Shown here one piece after another: positions 9,626 through 18,093 of a stretch of DNA of 64,000 bases (positions are counted from its first letter, which is position 1; each line of letters begins with the position of its first letter). The notes beneath the pieces are model-generated. The model was not told where the DNA came from. It ran no database searches and saw nothing but the letters and a program-made list of their open reading frames with translations. Position numbers and translations under genes: made by a program. The DNA comes from an uncultured Clostridia bacterium (GTDB lineage Bacteria; Bacillota; Clostridia; Christensenellales; Borkfalkiaceae), in NCBI GenBank assembly GCA_947627665.1, contig CANQWX010000006.1, positions 31,007 to 95,006 of the forward strand, in the 5' to 3' direction.

Positions 9626-10738
9626 TTATCCTATCCTCGCTTTCAGAGCGGCGGCGGCAGCGTTGAGCGCCTGCGCCGCAAGGACGATCTCCTCTTCGTT
9701 TGTCGCGGGGGAAAAGCTCATGCGCAAGACCCCGTCCAAAACGTCCCCCTTGTACCCGCACGCCTCCAAGACGCGGCTGTGCGGCTTTTTGGAGGAACAC
9801 GCGCTGCCCGTGCCCACGATCACGCCGCGCTCCGCGCAGAGCCGCTGCAAAATTTCGCCGCGAAGCCCCCTTGCGGAAACGGTGAGAATGTAGGGCGAGC
9901 CGTCCGCGGGAGAGAGCCTTACATAGAGATCTTGATCGAGCAGCTGCCAAAGCCGCTCGCGCAGCTCCCGCATCCGCGCGAGATCCGCCTCCGCATTTTT
10001 GAATTTTTCTGCCGCGGCAAAGGCAAAATCCATGATCCCGAACAGGTTCTCGGTGCCGCTGCGCAGCCCCCCTTCCTGCCCGCCTCCGTGAAGGAGCGGT
10101 TGCAGGGGGAAGCCCTTGCGCTTGATCAAAGCGCCCGTCCCCCGCAAGCCGCCGATCTTGTGGGCGCTCACCGAATAGAGGTCGATGTCGCCGTTCAGCC
10201 GCACGGGAAGTTTCCCGAACGCCTGCACGCCGTCGCTGTGGAACGCACAGCGCGGATTTTTTTCCTTGACCCGCCGCGCAAGCCCGAAAATGTCGTTGAC
10301 GGCGCCCGTTTCGTTGTTGACGTGCACCACGGAAACGAGGCTCGTCCGCTCGTCCACGAGGGAAAGAAGAGCCTCTTCCCGCACGCCGCCGTCCTGCCCG
10401 ACGGGCGCGAAGCGAAGCTCCACGCCCGCGTTTTTGAGATGCACGCCCGCCTCATAGACCGCCGCATGCTCCCCCGCCGAGATGACGACGTTGCGCCTTC
10501 CGCAGGCGAGCAGGGCATGGTTGTCCGCCTCGGTGCCGCCCGAGGTGAAGATGAGTTCGAACTGCGCGGGGTCGGCAATCTTTTCCAAAATACTCGCGCG
10601 CGCCTCTTTGAGCGCGGCAGAGGCCTCCCCGCCGTACTGTGCGGAAGGGTTGAAGTAGCATTTTTGCACAAACTCTCCTGCCTGTGCCATTGCCCCGCCG
10701 AAGGGCTGTGTGGTTGCGGCGTTGTCCAAATAAATCAT
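9626..10738 (-). CDS. Cysteine desulfurase, NifS/IscS family
   Basis: A PLP enzyme that takes sulfur from L-cysteine and forms a persulfide for tRNA thiolation or Fe-S assembly. The 370-residue product starts MIYLDNAATTQPF and contains SGGTEADNHAL, the PLP-lysine motif SAHKIGG near residue 193, and the catalytic cysteine in GSACSSKK near residue 313. I chose the ATG at 10738 because it overlaps the upstream stop as ATGA; a GTG 12 nt upstream would also be open. Being directly upstream of thiI with zero gap, it is best read as the dedicated sulfur donor for ThiI rather than the general IscS, which is an inference. Confidence 0.94.
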   Translation of the reverse strand: MIYLDNAATTQPFGGAMAQAGEFVQKCYFNPSAQYGGEASAALKEARASILEKIADPAQFELIFTSGGTEADNHALLACGRRNVVISAGEHAAVYEAGVHLKNAGVELRFAPVGQDGGVREEALLSLVDERTSLVSVVHVNNETGAVNDIFGLARRVKEKNPRCAFHSDGVQAFGKLPVRLNGDIDLYSVSAHKIGGLRGTGALIKRKGFPLQPLLHGGGQEGGLRSGTENLFGIMDFAFAAAEKFKNAEADLARMRELRERLWQLLDQDLYVRLSPADGSPYILTVSARGLRGEILQRLCAERGVIVGTGSACSSKKPHSRVLEACGYKGDVLDGVLRMSFSPATNEEEIVLAAQALNAAAAALKARIG

Positions 10739-11355
10739 TGCGGATCCCACTTGTTCCTGCCTGCCGCGCGGATGAGATAGTCGATCAGCTCCGTCCGCGC
10801 TTCGAGGATGTTGACCGTCTTTCCGGCAGAACCGCTATATAAAATGTAATAGAAATTTTTGTTCTCCGAGGGTTCCCTGTTGGGCGTGAGAAAGACGATC
10901 TGCTTTCTGCCGAGGCCCGCGCAGGTGCGCTCGAAACTCAGGTTTTCACACTTGCCGATCTTGAGGATCTGGTCGCAGCGGAAGGTCATCAGGTGCTTGC
11001 GCTTCTTGCCGTTGAACACCTTGGACACCCGCAGCTCGTCCTCCACAAAGATGTAATCGAAGCTGACGTTGAAGCGGTTCTTCAAAAACCAGCACAGGAC
11101 GCCGCCGCCCGCAAAGAGCAGGAGCACCGAAAAGTAGGCGACGATGGAAAAGACGCGCGCCACGGTGTACACTTCCCCCGTATCCTTATTGACGGTGCCG
11201 TCCACCAGAATGGGGATCAATGTGAACGAAAAGAACAGAAGCACCACGGCGACCGCAAACGCGATGACCGCCGCCGCCTTGAAAACCGTATAGATCTTAG
11301 CCTCCCGCACGCTCTTTTGGCAGGAGGCGCTCTCTTCACAATACGCTTCGCGCAT
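10735..11355 (-). CDS. Small two-TM membrane protein of unknown function (DUF6106-like)
   Basis: A 206-residue protein with two predicted membrane segments (about residues 28-50 and 72-95) followed by a soluble domain with a pattern of YIFVEDELRVSKVFNGKKRKHLMTFRCDQI. This pattern (hydrophobic strand, ED/ELRVxK, then a cluster of basic residues) recalls DUF6106-type clostridial proteins that often sit near amino-acid genes, but I cannot confirm the family by eye. The true start is the ATG at 11355, which overlaps the stop of the carB-dapF gene by one base (TGATG); the longer open frame upstream is an out-of-frame shadow of dapF. Its stop overlaps the cysteine desulfurase start. No function can be assigned. 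Confidence 0.8.
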   Translation of the reverse strand: MREAYCEESASCQKSVREAKIYTVFKAAAVIAFAVAVVLLFFSFTLIPILVDGTVNKDTGEVYTVARVFSIVAYFSVLLLFAGGGVLCWFLKNRFNVSFDYIFVEDELRVSKVFNGKKRKHLMTFRCDQILKIGKCENLSFERTCAGLGRKQIVFLTPNREPSENKNFYYILYSGSAGKTVNILEARTELIDYLIRAAGRNKWDPQ

Positions 11356-14300
11356 CAAAATTCCACCCTCCCTTCGTAAACTTTCTGTACGCCGCCCGTG
11401 AGAGAAGCGGGACCGTTCCCGCTGCAACGGACGATGAGGTCCCCGCCCTTTACCTTGACGGTGACATCGGCGTCGGGATCGCAATATCCCCGCTTCACGC
11501 AGGCGAACACCGCCGCGGCGGCGCCCGTTCCGCCGGCGTATACCTCACCGTTGCCCTGCTCGAAGGCGCGCAGCTTCACCGTGACGCGGTTGACGACCCG
11601 CACCGCCTCGAAATCCGCCTTCTGCGGGAATGCCGTATCCTCCTCCATGAGAAGGGCGTCCGCCCCGAGGTCGCGGCTGTCCACCTTTTGGTCGAAGATG
11701 ACGAAATGGTCGCCCCCCTCGAGCCTGACAAAGTCATAGGGCGTGCCCTCCGCCTCCAATCCGAGGGCGAAGCGGGAATGTTTGTGCGGTTTCCCCTCTT
11801 CGGGCTGTAGCTCCACGCTCGCCGAGGACACCACGCCGCCGAAGGAATATACCGTCACCTTCCGCACGCCGCTCACCGTTTCGATGGTCATCGTATCGCC
11901 CGCCACCTTGCCGCCGTCAAAGAGATATTTTGCGACGCAGCGGATGGCGTTTGCGGCGTTCCAGCCCTCCGAGCCGTCGCGGTTGAAGATGCGCATCCGC
12001 GCGTCCGCGATCTTGGAGCGCCCGACGAGCACGATCCCGTCGCCGCCCACACCGTAGTGTCTGTCCACAAAATTGACGGCGAGAGATTCGGGGCAGGTGA
12101 TCGCCCCGTCCGTGTTGTCGAACACGATGAAGTCGTTGCCGCAGGACTGCATCTTGACAAAGGACAGCGAGAGCTTCTTCTTGCGCAGGTGGTTGATGTC
12201 CACCAGCTCGGTGTTATATTCGGTAAATTTGCTTGCGATGATGTCGCACAGGGCGTTCGCCGTGTCGAGAGAGGTGAGCACGGTGACCCCCAGCAGCACC
12301 GCGTGGTGATGCAGTTCGATGTAGTCCGCGATCGAATCGACGTCCGTCTTGCCCGTGTAGATGATATAGTCGATCTTGCCCTCGTCCATGAGCTTCGAAA
12401 CCTGCTTGGTCGCTTTCAGCCGCTCGACGACGGTGACGTCGATCCCGAGCGCTTCGATGACCTTTGCGGTGCCCGCCGTCGCATAAAGGCGGCAGCCGAG
12501 GTCGGCAAATTTCTTGGCGATGGACACGATCTCGGGCTTGTCCTGGTCGTTGATCGTAAAGTACACGCCGACGGGCTTCTCCTTGGAGGGATGGCACATC
12601 TTGAACCCCGCCGAAACAAGCCCCTTGAAGAGCGCCTCCTCGATGGTCTTGCCGATGCCGAGCACCTCGCCCGTGGACTTCATCTCGGGGCCGAGCTGGG
12701 AATTGACGTCGTTGAGTTTTTCAAAGGAGAACACGGGGACTTTGACCGCCACATAAGGGGAATTGGGATACAGCCCCGTGCCGTAGCCGAGCTTTTTCAG
12801 CTTCGCCCCCACCATGATCTTGGTGGCAAGTTCCACCATGGGCACCCCCGTCACCTTGGAGATGTAGGGAATGGTGCGGCTCGCCCGCGGGTTGACTTCG
12901 ATGACGTAGAGGCGGTTCTGATAGATCAGATATTGGATGTTGATAAGCCCCTTCGTCTTAAGTTCGAGCGCGAGCTGGGTGGAAACTTCCACGATGCGCC
13001 GAAGCATCGCGTCGCTCAGATGATAGGGAGGATAGACCGCGATGGAGTCGCCCGAATGCACGCCCGCGCGCTCCACATGCTGCATGATCCCCGGGATCAG
13101 CACGTCCGCACCGTCCGAAATGGCGTCCACTTCCAGCTCTGTGCCCATGAGATATTTGTCGCAGAGCACGGGGTTTTCGATCTTCTGCGCGAGGATGACG
13201 TCCATGTAGCGGGAGATGTCGTTCTCGGTGAAGGCGATCGTCATGTTCTGCCCGCCGATGACGTAGCTCGGGCGGAGCAGCACGGGATAGCCGAGGACCC
13301 CGGCGGCGCGGATCGCCTCCTCTTTGGTCATGACGGTAAGCCCCTTGGGACGGGCGATGTCGAAGCGCTCCAAAAGTTTATCGAAGCGCTCGCGGTCCTC
13401 CGCCATGTCCACGCTGTCGGCGCTCGTGCCCAGGATCCGCACGCCCTTCTTCGCAAGATACCCGCAGAGCTTAATCGCCGTCTGCCCGCCGAAGGTGACG
13501 ACGACGCCGTAGGGCTTTTCCGCGTCGATGACGTTCTGGACGTCCTCGGGGGTGAGGGATTCGAAATACAGCCTGTCCGCCGTGTCAAAGTCGGTGGAGA
13601 CCGTTTCGGGATTGTTGTTGATGATGATGACCTCGTAGCCGAGGGATTTCAAGGTCCACACGCAGTGGACGGAGGAATAGTCGAACTCGATGCCCTGCCC
13701 GATGCGGATGGGTCCCGAACCGATGACGATGACCCGCTTCCGCTTCGCCGCGGCGCTCTTTTCGACGAAGGGCCGCGCCTCGTCGTGGGCAGGCTCGTCG
13801 TAAGTGGAATAGAAATACGGGGTCTGCGCGGAAAATTCGGCGGCGCAGGTGTCCACCATCTTGAATACCGCGCGGCGGTGCGGCGGCAGTTTCTCGCCGC
13901 TCCTTGCCGCAAGCACTTTGTCCGTAAAGCCGAGTTTCTTGCCCGTGAGATATTCCCCTCTCGTCAGCTTTTTGCCCGTGATGCGGCGTTCGTACTCCGC
14001 AAGGTTGAGAAGTTTGTAGAGAAACCAGCGGTCGATCTTGGTGATGCCGAAGATCTCGTCGGGCGTGACGCCCGCACGCAGTGCCGCGTAAACGACGAAC
14101 AGCCGCTCGTCCGTCGTCTTGTGAAGCTCCGCGAGCAGCTCTTCCCTGCCGAGGCGCGCGAACTTGGGGGCGTTCAGGGTGTCGAGAGAGATCTCCGCGC
14201 CCCGCACCGCCTTCATGATCGCCTGCTCGAAGGAGGAGCCGATCGCCATGACCTCCCCCGTCGCCTTCATGCGGGAGCCGAGGCTCCGCCCCGCGTAGAG

Positions 14301-15395
14301 AAATTTATCGAAGGGCCACTTAGGGAGCTTGACCACCACATAGTCGAGCGCCGGCTCGAAACAGGCGCAGGTCTTGCCCGTGACGTCGTTCTTGATCTCG
14401 TCGAGGGTGTAGCCGAGGGCGATCTTCGTGGCGACCTTGGCGATGGGATAGCCCGTTGCCTTGCTCGCCAGCGCCGAAGAGCGCGAAACGCGGGGATTGA
14501 CCTCGATGACCGCATATTCGAAGCTCGTGGGATGGAGCGCGAACTGGCAGTTGCAGCCGCCCTCGATGCCAAGCTCGTTGATGATGTTGAGGGACGCCGT
14601 GCGGAGCATCTGGTATTCCTTATCGGAGAGCGTGACCGCAGGCGCGATGACGATGGAATCCCCCGTGTGCACGCCGACGGGGTCGAAATTTTCCATGGAA
14701 CAGACGGTGATCACGTTGCCCGCGCCGTCCCGCAGGACTTCGAACTCGATCTCCTTCCAGCCGCCGATGTACTTCTCGATGAGCACCTGCGTAATGGGCG
14801 AGAGCATAAGCCCGTTGTGGGAGATGAGGCGCAGCTCCTCTTCGTTATAGGCAACGCCGCCGCCCGCGCCGCCGAGGGTGAACGCAGGGCGCACGATGAC
14901 GGGATAGCCGAGCTTTTCCGCGACCGAAACGCACTCCTCCACGGTATAGGCGATGTCGGAGGGCACGACGGGCTGGCCGATCTTCTCCATCGTCTGTTTG
15001 AAGAGTTCTCTGTCCTCCGAGCGGTCGATGGCGTCGAGCTTGGTGCCGATGAGCTTGACCCCCCATTCGTCGAGGAAGCCGTCCTTGGCGAGCTTGCAGC
15101 CCATCGTAAGCCCCGTCTGCCCGCCCAGAGAGGCGAGAAGGGAGTCGGGGCGCTCTTTGATGATGACGCGCTTCAGGCTGTCCTCCGTGAGCGGTTCGAG
15201 GTAAATTTCGTCGGCGAGCATCTTGTCCGTCATGATGGTGGCGGGGTTGGAATTGCAGAGCACGACGTTCACGCCCGCGTCTTTGAGGACGCGGCACGCC
15301 TGCGCGCCCGCATAGTCGAACTCCGCGGCCTGCCCGATGACGATAGGCCCCGACCCGATGACAAGCACCTTTTGAATGTCTGATCTTTTCGGCAT
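11355..15395 (-). CDS. carB: Carbamoyl-phosphate synthase large chain fused to a DapF-like domain lacking both catalytic cysteines
   Basis: One uninterrupted 1346-codon frame. Residues 1-1074 are a complete CarB: two ATP-grasp halves (starting VLVIGSGPIVIGQAAEFDYAG and VIVIGSGPIRIGQGIEFDYSS) and the C-terminal MGS-type allosteric domain (about 935-1065). CarB makes carbamoyl phosphate from bicarbonate, ATP and CarA-derived ammonia for pyrimidines and arginine. Residues 1075-1346 are a full-length diaminopimelate epimerase fold (MQSCGNDFIVFDN, NRDGSEGWNAANAIRC, GGDHFVIF, EQGNGEVYAGGTGA). The two catalytic Cys of DapF are replaced: the usual MCGN reads NAAN (Ala1147) and the usual ACGTGA reads AGGTGA (Gly1288). 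Epimerase activity by the known two-base mechanism is therefore not expected. AAGGA precedes the start; carA lies upstream. Confidence 0.95.
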   Translation of the reverse strand: MPKRSDIQKVLVIGSGPIVIGQAAEFDYAGAQACRVLKDAGVNVVLCNSNPATIMTDKMLADEIYLEPLTEDSLKRVIIKERPDSLLASLGGQTGLTMGCKLAKDGFLDEWGVKLIGTKLDAIDRSEDRELFKQTMEKIGQPVVPSDIAYTVEECVSVAEKLGYPVIVRPAFTLGGAGGGVAYNEEELRLISHNGLMLSPITQVLIEKYIGGWKEIEFEVLRDGAGNVITVCSMENFDPVGVHTGDSIVIAPAVTLSDKEYQMLRTASLNIINELGIEGGCNCQFALHPTSFEYAVIEVNPRVSRSSALASKATGYPIAKVATKIALGYTLDEIKNDVTGKTCACFEPALDYVVVKLPKWPFDKFLYAGRSLGSRMKATGEVMAIGSSFEQAIMKAVRGAEISLDTLNAPKFARLGREELLAELHKTTDERLFVVYAALRAGVTPDEIFGITKIDRWFLYKLLNLAEYERRITGKKLTRGEYLTGKKLGFTDKVLAARSGEKLPPHRRAVFKMVDTCAAEFSAQTPYFYSTYDEPAHDEARPFVEKSAAAKRKRVIVIGSGPIRIGQGIEFDYSSVHCVWTLKSLGYEVIIINNNPETVSTDFDTADRLYFESLTPEDVQNVIDAEKPYGVVVTFGGQTAIKLCGYLAKKGVRILGTSADSVDMAEDRERFDKLLERFDIARPKGLTVMTKEEAIRAAGVLGYPVLLRPSYVIGGQNMTIAFTENDISRYMDVILAQKIENPVLCDKYLMGTELEVDAISDGADVLIPGIMQHVERAGVHSGDSIAVYPPYHLSDAMLRRIVEVSTQLALELKTKGLINIQYLIYQNRLYVIEVNPRASRTIPYISKVTGVPMVELATKIMVGAKLKKLGYGTGLYPNSPYVAVKVPVFSFEKLNDVNSQLGPEMKSTGEVLGIGKTIEEALFKGLVSAGFKMCHPSKEKPVGVYFTINDQDKPEIVSIAKKFADLGCRLYATAGTAKVIEALGIDVTVVERLKATKQVSKLMDEGKIDYIIYTGKTDVDSIADYIELHHHAVLLGVTVLTSLDTANALCDIIASKFTEYNTELVDINHLRKKKLSLSFVKMQSCGNDFIVFDNTDGAITCPESLAVNFVDRHYGVGGDGIVLVGRSKIADARMRIFNRDGSEGWNAANAIRCVAKYLFDGGKVAGDTMTIETVSGVRKVTVYSFGGVVSSASVELQPEEGKPHKHSRFALGLEAEGTPYDFVRLEGGDHFVIFDQKVDSRDLGADALLMEEDTAFPQKADFEAVRVVNRVTVKLRAFEQGNGEVYAGGTGAAAAVFACVKRGYCDPDADVTVKVKGGDLIVRCSGNGPASLTGGVQKVYEGRVEF

Positions 15396-15420
15396 GTTGA
15401 TTTCCTTATGATACGGCTTC

Positions 15421-15453
15421 CGCCCGCCCCCGCGCCCTGCGCGGGGGCGGGCG
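15421..15453. repeat. GC-rich perfect hairpin between carA and carB
   Basis: A perfect 15-bp stem (CGCCCGCCCCCGCGC, 3-nt loop, and its complement) directly after the carA stop. A near twin lies at 18056-18088 after nfnB. There is no T-run on the minus strand, so it is at most a weak terminator; within this operon it could tune carB expression or RNA stability. Confidence 0.7.
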
Positions 15454-15458
15454 GGAAC

Positions 15459-16514
15459 TTACCTCTTCATTCTTCCGATAAAATCCTCAAAGAGGAAGGC
15501 GGCGTCGCGGGGACCGCTGCACGCCTCGGGATGGAATTGCACCGTCGTAGCGTTGAGCGCGGGATAGTCCACTCCCTCGCAAGTGCCGTCGTTGGCGTTG
15601 ACGAAGGAAACCGTCCCGCACGGCAAAGAGTCCGACACGACCTCGTACCCGTGGTTCTGCGAGGTGATGAACACCCTGCCCGTCCCAAGCTCCTTCACGG
15701 GCTGGTTGGCGCCGCGGTGGCCGTACTTCATCTTGCGCGTCTTGCCGCCCATGGCGAGGGCGAACAGCTGGTGCCCGAGGCAGATGCCGAAGATGGGCAG
15801 CTTCCCCGCAAGTTTTTTGATGTTTCCGATGATCTCTGTGTTCTCCGCGGGATCGCCGGGGCCGTTTGCCAGCATCACGCCGTCGGGCCGCAGCGCGAGC
15901 ACTTCCTCCGCGGAGAAGAAGGCGGGCACCACCGTGACATGGCAGCCTCTTGCGACAAGCTCCCGCTCGATGTTCGCCTTCGCGCCGAAATCGTAGAGCA
16001 CGACCTCGGGGCCGCCCTGCGCGCCGTATTCGCGGATCTTGTCCGAAGTGACCGCTCTCACCGCGTCTTTCACGCGGTATGCTTTGAGCGCCGCGAAGTC
16101 TTTCCACGGCGAAAAGGAGATCGCCGCGTTCATCACGCCCGCCTCCCGCACGGTGCGGGTGAGTTCGCGGGTATCCACGCCGTACACGGCGGGGACCCCC
16201 TGCTGTTTCAGGTACCCTTCGAGCGCGCCCTCCGAACGGAAGTTGGAGGGAGCGTCGCACTTCTCCCGCACGATATAGGCGGTGAGCCAGCTCTTGCGGC
16301 TCTCGAAATCGGGGGGGATCACCCCGTAATTGCCGATGAGCGGAAAGGTCTGCGTGACGATCTGGCCGTAGTAGCTCGGGTCGGTGAGGGTCTCGAGATA
16401 GCCCGTCATGCCCGTGGTGAACACAAGCTCGCCGACCGTTTCCCGCTCCGCGCCGAAGGACAGCCCCTCGAATACCCTGCCGTTCTCCAGCGTGACATAA
16501 GCTTTTTTCATCAT
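15459..16514 (-). CDS. carA: Carbamoyl-phosphate synthase small chain (glutaminase subunit)
   Basis: CarA hydrolyses glutamine and channels ammonia to CarB. The 351-residue product has the N-terminal CPSase_sm_chain domain (MTGYLETLTDPSYYGQIVTQTFPLIGNYG) and a class I glutamine amidotransferase domain with the nucleophile Cys in PIFGICLGHQ (near residue 245) and the His/Glu pair in ATTVQFHPEACSGP. The start is one of two adjacent ATGs (16514 or 16511) behind GAGGA; the longer open frame is out of frame with the upstream gene. It begins 8 nt after the thioesterase stop and is followed by the hairpin at 15421 and then carB. Confidence 0.95.
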   Translation of the reverse strand: MMKKAYVTLENGRVFEGLSFGAERETVGELVFTTGMTGYLETLTDPSYYGQIVTQTFPLIGNYGVIPPDFESRKSWLTAYIVREKCDAPSNFRSEGALEGYLKQQGVPAVYGVDTRELTRTVREAGVMNAAISFSPWKDFAALKAYRVKDAVRAVTSDKIREYGAQGGPEVVLYDFGAKANIERELVARGCHVTVVPAFFSAEEVLALRPDGVMLANGPGDPAENTEIIGNIKKLAGKLPIFGICLGHQLFALAMGGKTRKMKYGHRGANQPVKELGTGRVFITSQNHGYEVVSDSLPCGTVSFVNANDGTCEGVDYPALNATTVQFHPEACSGPRDAAFLFEDFIGRMKR

Positions 16515-16522
16515 CTGTTTCC

Positions 16523-17269
16523 TCACTGAAGCGTGTTGTTGCCGCCAAACCCAAGGCGGAATGCCGAGATGAGCACGTCGCCCGCGCGCGCCTCCAGCAC
16601 GGCGCCGCCTTCCGAAATCTTGCGGAAAAAAGTCAGCTCCGTCCCCGCCTTCGCCTGCTTGTTGTAGGAGATCTGAAAGGAGCGGATATGGGCGCCCTCC
16701 TCCATCGGGAAGCAATCGAGGAAGAAATCGGCATATCGGGTGTTGTTGGCGTGGAGATAGTGGTCGCAATCGGAGGGCGTAACGGTCCGCCGCCCGCATT
16801 CCTCCCCGTCCGTCAGCTTGGGGATCCGCCAATCGGGCACGGAGAGCATGCTTTCGGCGCGGTAGGGACAGCGCTCGTGTACCTCCCCCAGCGCCGTTGC
16901 GGGAAGTATAGAAAAACGGGGCAGATCAATGAGGCACCAGCGTGAAGCCAGCAGCGCAATGATTTCCCCTTTTTGGTTTTTGACGCGGTAATCGCGTTCG
17001 AAGATGACGTGCCGCGGCGGGAGCGGCCATGTTTCCACCGTAAGGATATCTCCCAAGAGGGCGGGGGCGAACAGCTCGCAACAGGTGTTCACCGTGATAA
17101 AGCCGCGGTCCTTTTCCTTGAGCGCCTTGTAGCCGAATCCAAGCTCATCCGCGCTCGAAGCGGCCGCCTCCTGCGCCAGCGAAAGAAGAGCGGAGGGCTT
17201 CAGTTCGTCCCTGAAGTCGAAATCGGTATAACGGAGCGCAAAGCTCCTCGTATGACAGTAGCCGCTCAT
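16523..17269 (-). CDS. Acyl-ACP thioesterase family protein
   Basis: Double-hotdog acyl-ACP thioesterases release fatty acids from acyl carrier protein. The 248-residue product begins MSGYCHTRSFALRYTDFDFRDELKP, with the tandem hotdog halves at about 1-130 and 150-245; the second half contains PSDCDHYLHANNTRYADFFLDC, matching the catalytic N-x-H-x-N-N-x-x-Y region of FatA/FatB-type enzymes. The start lies 9 nt after a perfect -10 box (17279-17284) and has no properly spaced Shine-Dalgarno, so the mRNA may have almost no leader. It heads the run carA-carB-membrane protein-desulfurase-thiI, with which it has no obvious metabolic link. Confidence 0.87.
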   Translation of the reverse strand: MSGYCHTRSFALRYTDFDFRDELKPSALLSLAQEAAASSADELGFGYKALKEKDRGFITVNTCCELFAPALLGDILTVETWPLPPRHVIFERDYRVKNQKGEIIALLASRWCLIDLPRFSILPATALGEVHERCPYRAESMLSVPDWRIPKLTDGEECGRRTVTPSDCDHYLHANNTRYADFFLDCFPMEEGAHIRSFQISYNKQAKAGTELTFFRKISEGGAVLEARAGDVLISAFRLGFGGNNTLQ

Positions 17270-17278
17270 ATCCTTGGT

Positions 17279-17307
17279 ATTATAGCATGCGCGCGCGCAG
17301 AAGTCAA
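17279..17307 (-). promoter_or_regulatory. Promoter of the thioesterase-carAB run
   Basis: On the minus strand TTGACT (17302-17307), 17 bp, TATAAT (17279-17284). The ATG at 17269 follows after 9 nt, which leaves a leader of only 1-3 nt. Confidence 0.8.
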
Positions 17308-18020
17308 CCGAAATTTTTGAGATTTGCCGAAGAAGAGAGAAATCCGATCGCGCCCGCCGTGACCGCTTCCGCGAGCTTGCGGCGGTATGCCTCCGTGAGA
17401 AGCAGCGCCTCGTCCTCGGGGTTGGACAAAAAGCCGCATTCCACAATGACCGCGGGGGCGGCCGAACAGTTGAGGATGAAATAGTCCCCTTTGAGCGGAT
17501 CGCTCCGCTTGACGCATTCGGGCATGCCGTTGAGGGAGGATTGGATGCTGCACGCGAGCGTTTTCGAGCCTTCGGAACTCTCCTTGAAAAAGACCTGCGC
17601 GCCCCGCCGCGAAGAGAGCGAAAAGAAATTCTGGTGCACGGAGATGACGAGCGCGGGATCGCAGCCGCGGATGATCTCCGCCCGCCGCTCCATGTCCCGC
17701 CGCTTATAACCCGACGTCGCAGCGCCGTAAAGGCCCGCTTCGGTCCGCCGCGTGAGCACGACGGCAAGCCCCGCCTCTTCGAAGCGCTCTTTCAAAAGAT
17801 AGGTGAGCTTGAGGTTGATGTCGCTCTCCTTGACGCCCGTCCTGCACCCCACGACGCCGCCGTCCACGCCGCCGTGCCCCGCGTCGAGCACAACGGTCAG
17901 GCGGTGCGCCTCCGCCGCCGTGCCCGAAAGGGCGAAAAAACAGGCGGCAAGCGTGAGCGCGACGGCGGTCAGAAGAGCCGCCAGCCCAAGCGCCGTCTTA
18001 TGCCGATGGAAAAACCTCAT
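17304..18020 (-). CDS. cwlD: N-acetylmuramoyl-L-alanine amidase, CwlD-like
   Basis: A zinc amidase of the Amidase_3 family that cleaves the MurNAc-L-Ala bond. In spore formers CwlD helps make muramic delta-lactam in the cortex. The 238-residue product has a signal-anchor (about 10-32) and the zinc/catalytic residues in VVLDAGHGGVDGG (His), VKESDIN (Glu), ISVHQNFF (His) and VECGFLSNPED (Glu). The length and single-domain layout fit CwlD rather than multi-domain autolysins, but the sporulation role is inferred from the family. The start has no clear Shine-Dalgarno. It follows nfnB after a strong GC hairpin and its 3' end carries the thioesterase promoter. Confidence 0.88.
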   Translation of the reverse strand: MRFFHRHKTALGLAALLTAVALTLAACFFALSGTAAEAHRLTVVLDAGHGGVDGGVVGCRTGVKESDINLKLTYLLKERFEEAGLAVVLTRRTEAGLYGAATSGYKRRDMERRAEIIRGCDPALVISVHQNFFSLSSRRGAQVFFKESSEGSKTLACSIQSSLNGMPECVKRSDPLKGDYFILNCSAAPAVIVECGFLSNPEDEALLLTEAYRRKLAEAVTAGAIGFLSSSANLKNFG

Positions 18021-18055
18021 GGCATATTTGTATGCGGAAGTCTGCCCGATTAGAA

Positions 18056-18088
18056 GCCCCGCCCCCGCGCTGCGCGCGGGGGCGGGGC
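18056..18088. repeat. GC-rich perfect hairpin after nfnB
   Basis: A perfect 15-bp stem (GCCCCGCCCCCGCGC, loop TGC, complement), 5 nt beyond the nfnB stop. It shares its core GCCCCCGCGC with the hairpin at 15421-15453. It lacks a clear T-run; a weak terminator or RNA-stability element is most likely. Confidence 0.7.
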
Positions 18089-18093
18089 GAAAT

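Noticed and set aside
12057..15383. A 1108-codon plus-strand open frame opposite carB
   Set aside because: It is the antisense shadow of carB: no ribosome site, His/Arg/Asp/Gly-rich low-plausibility composition, and the opposite strand is a full CarB.
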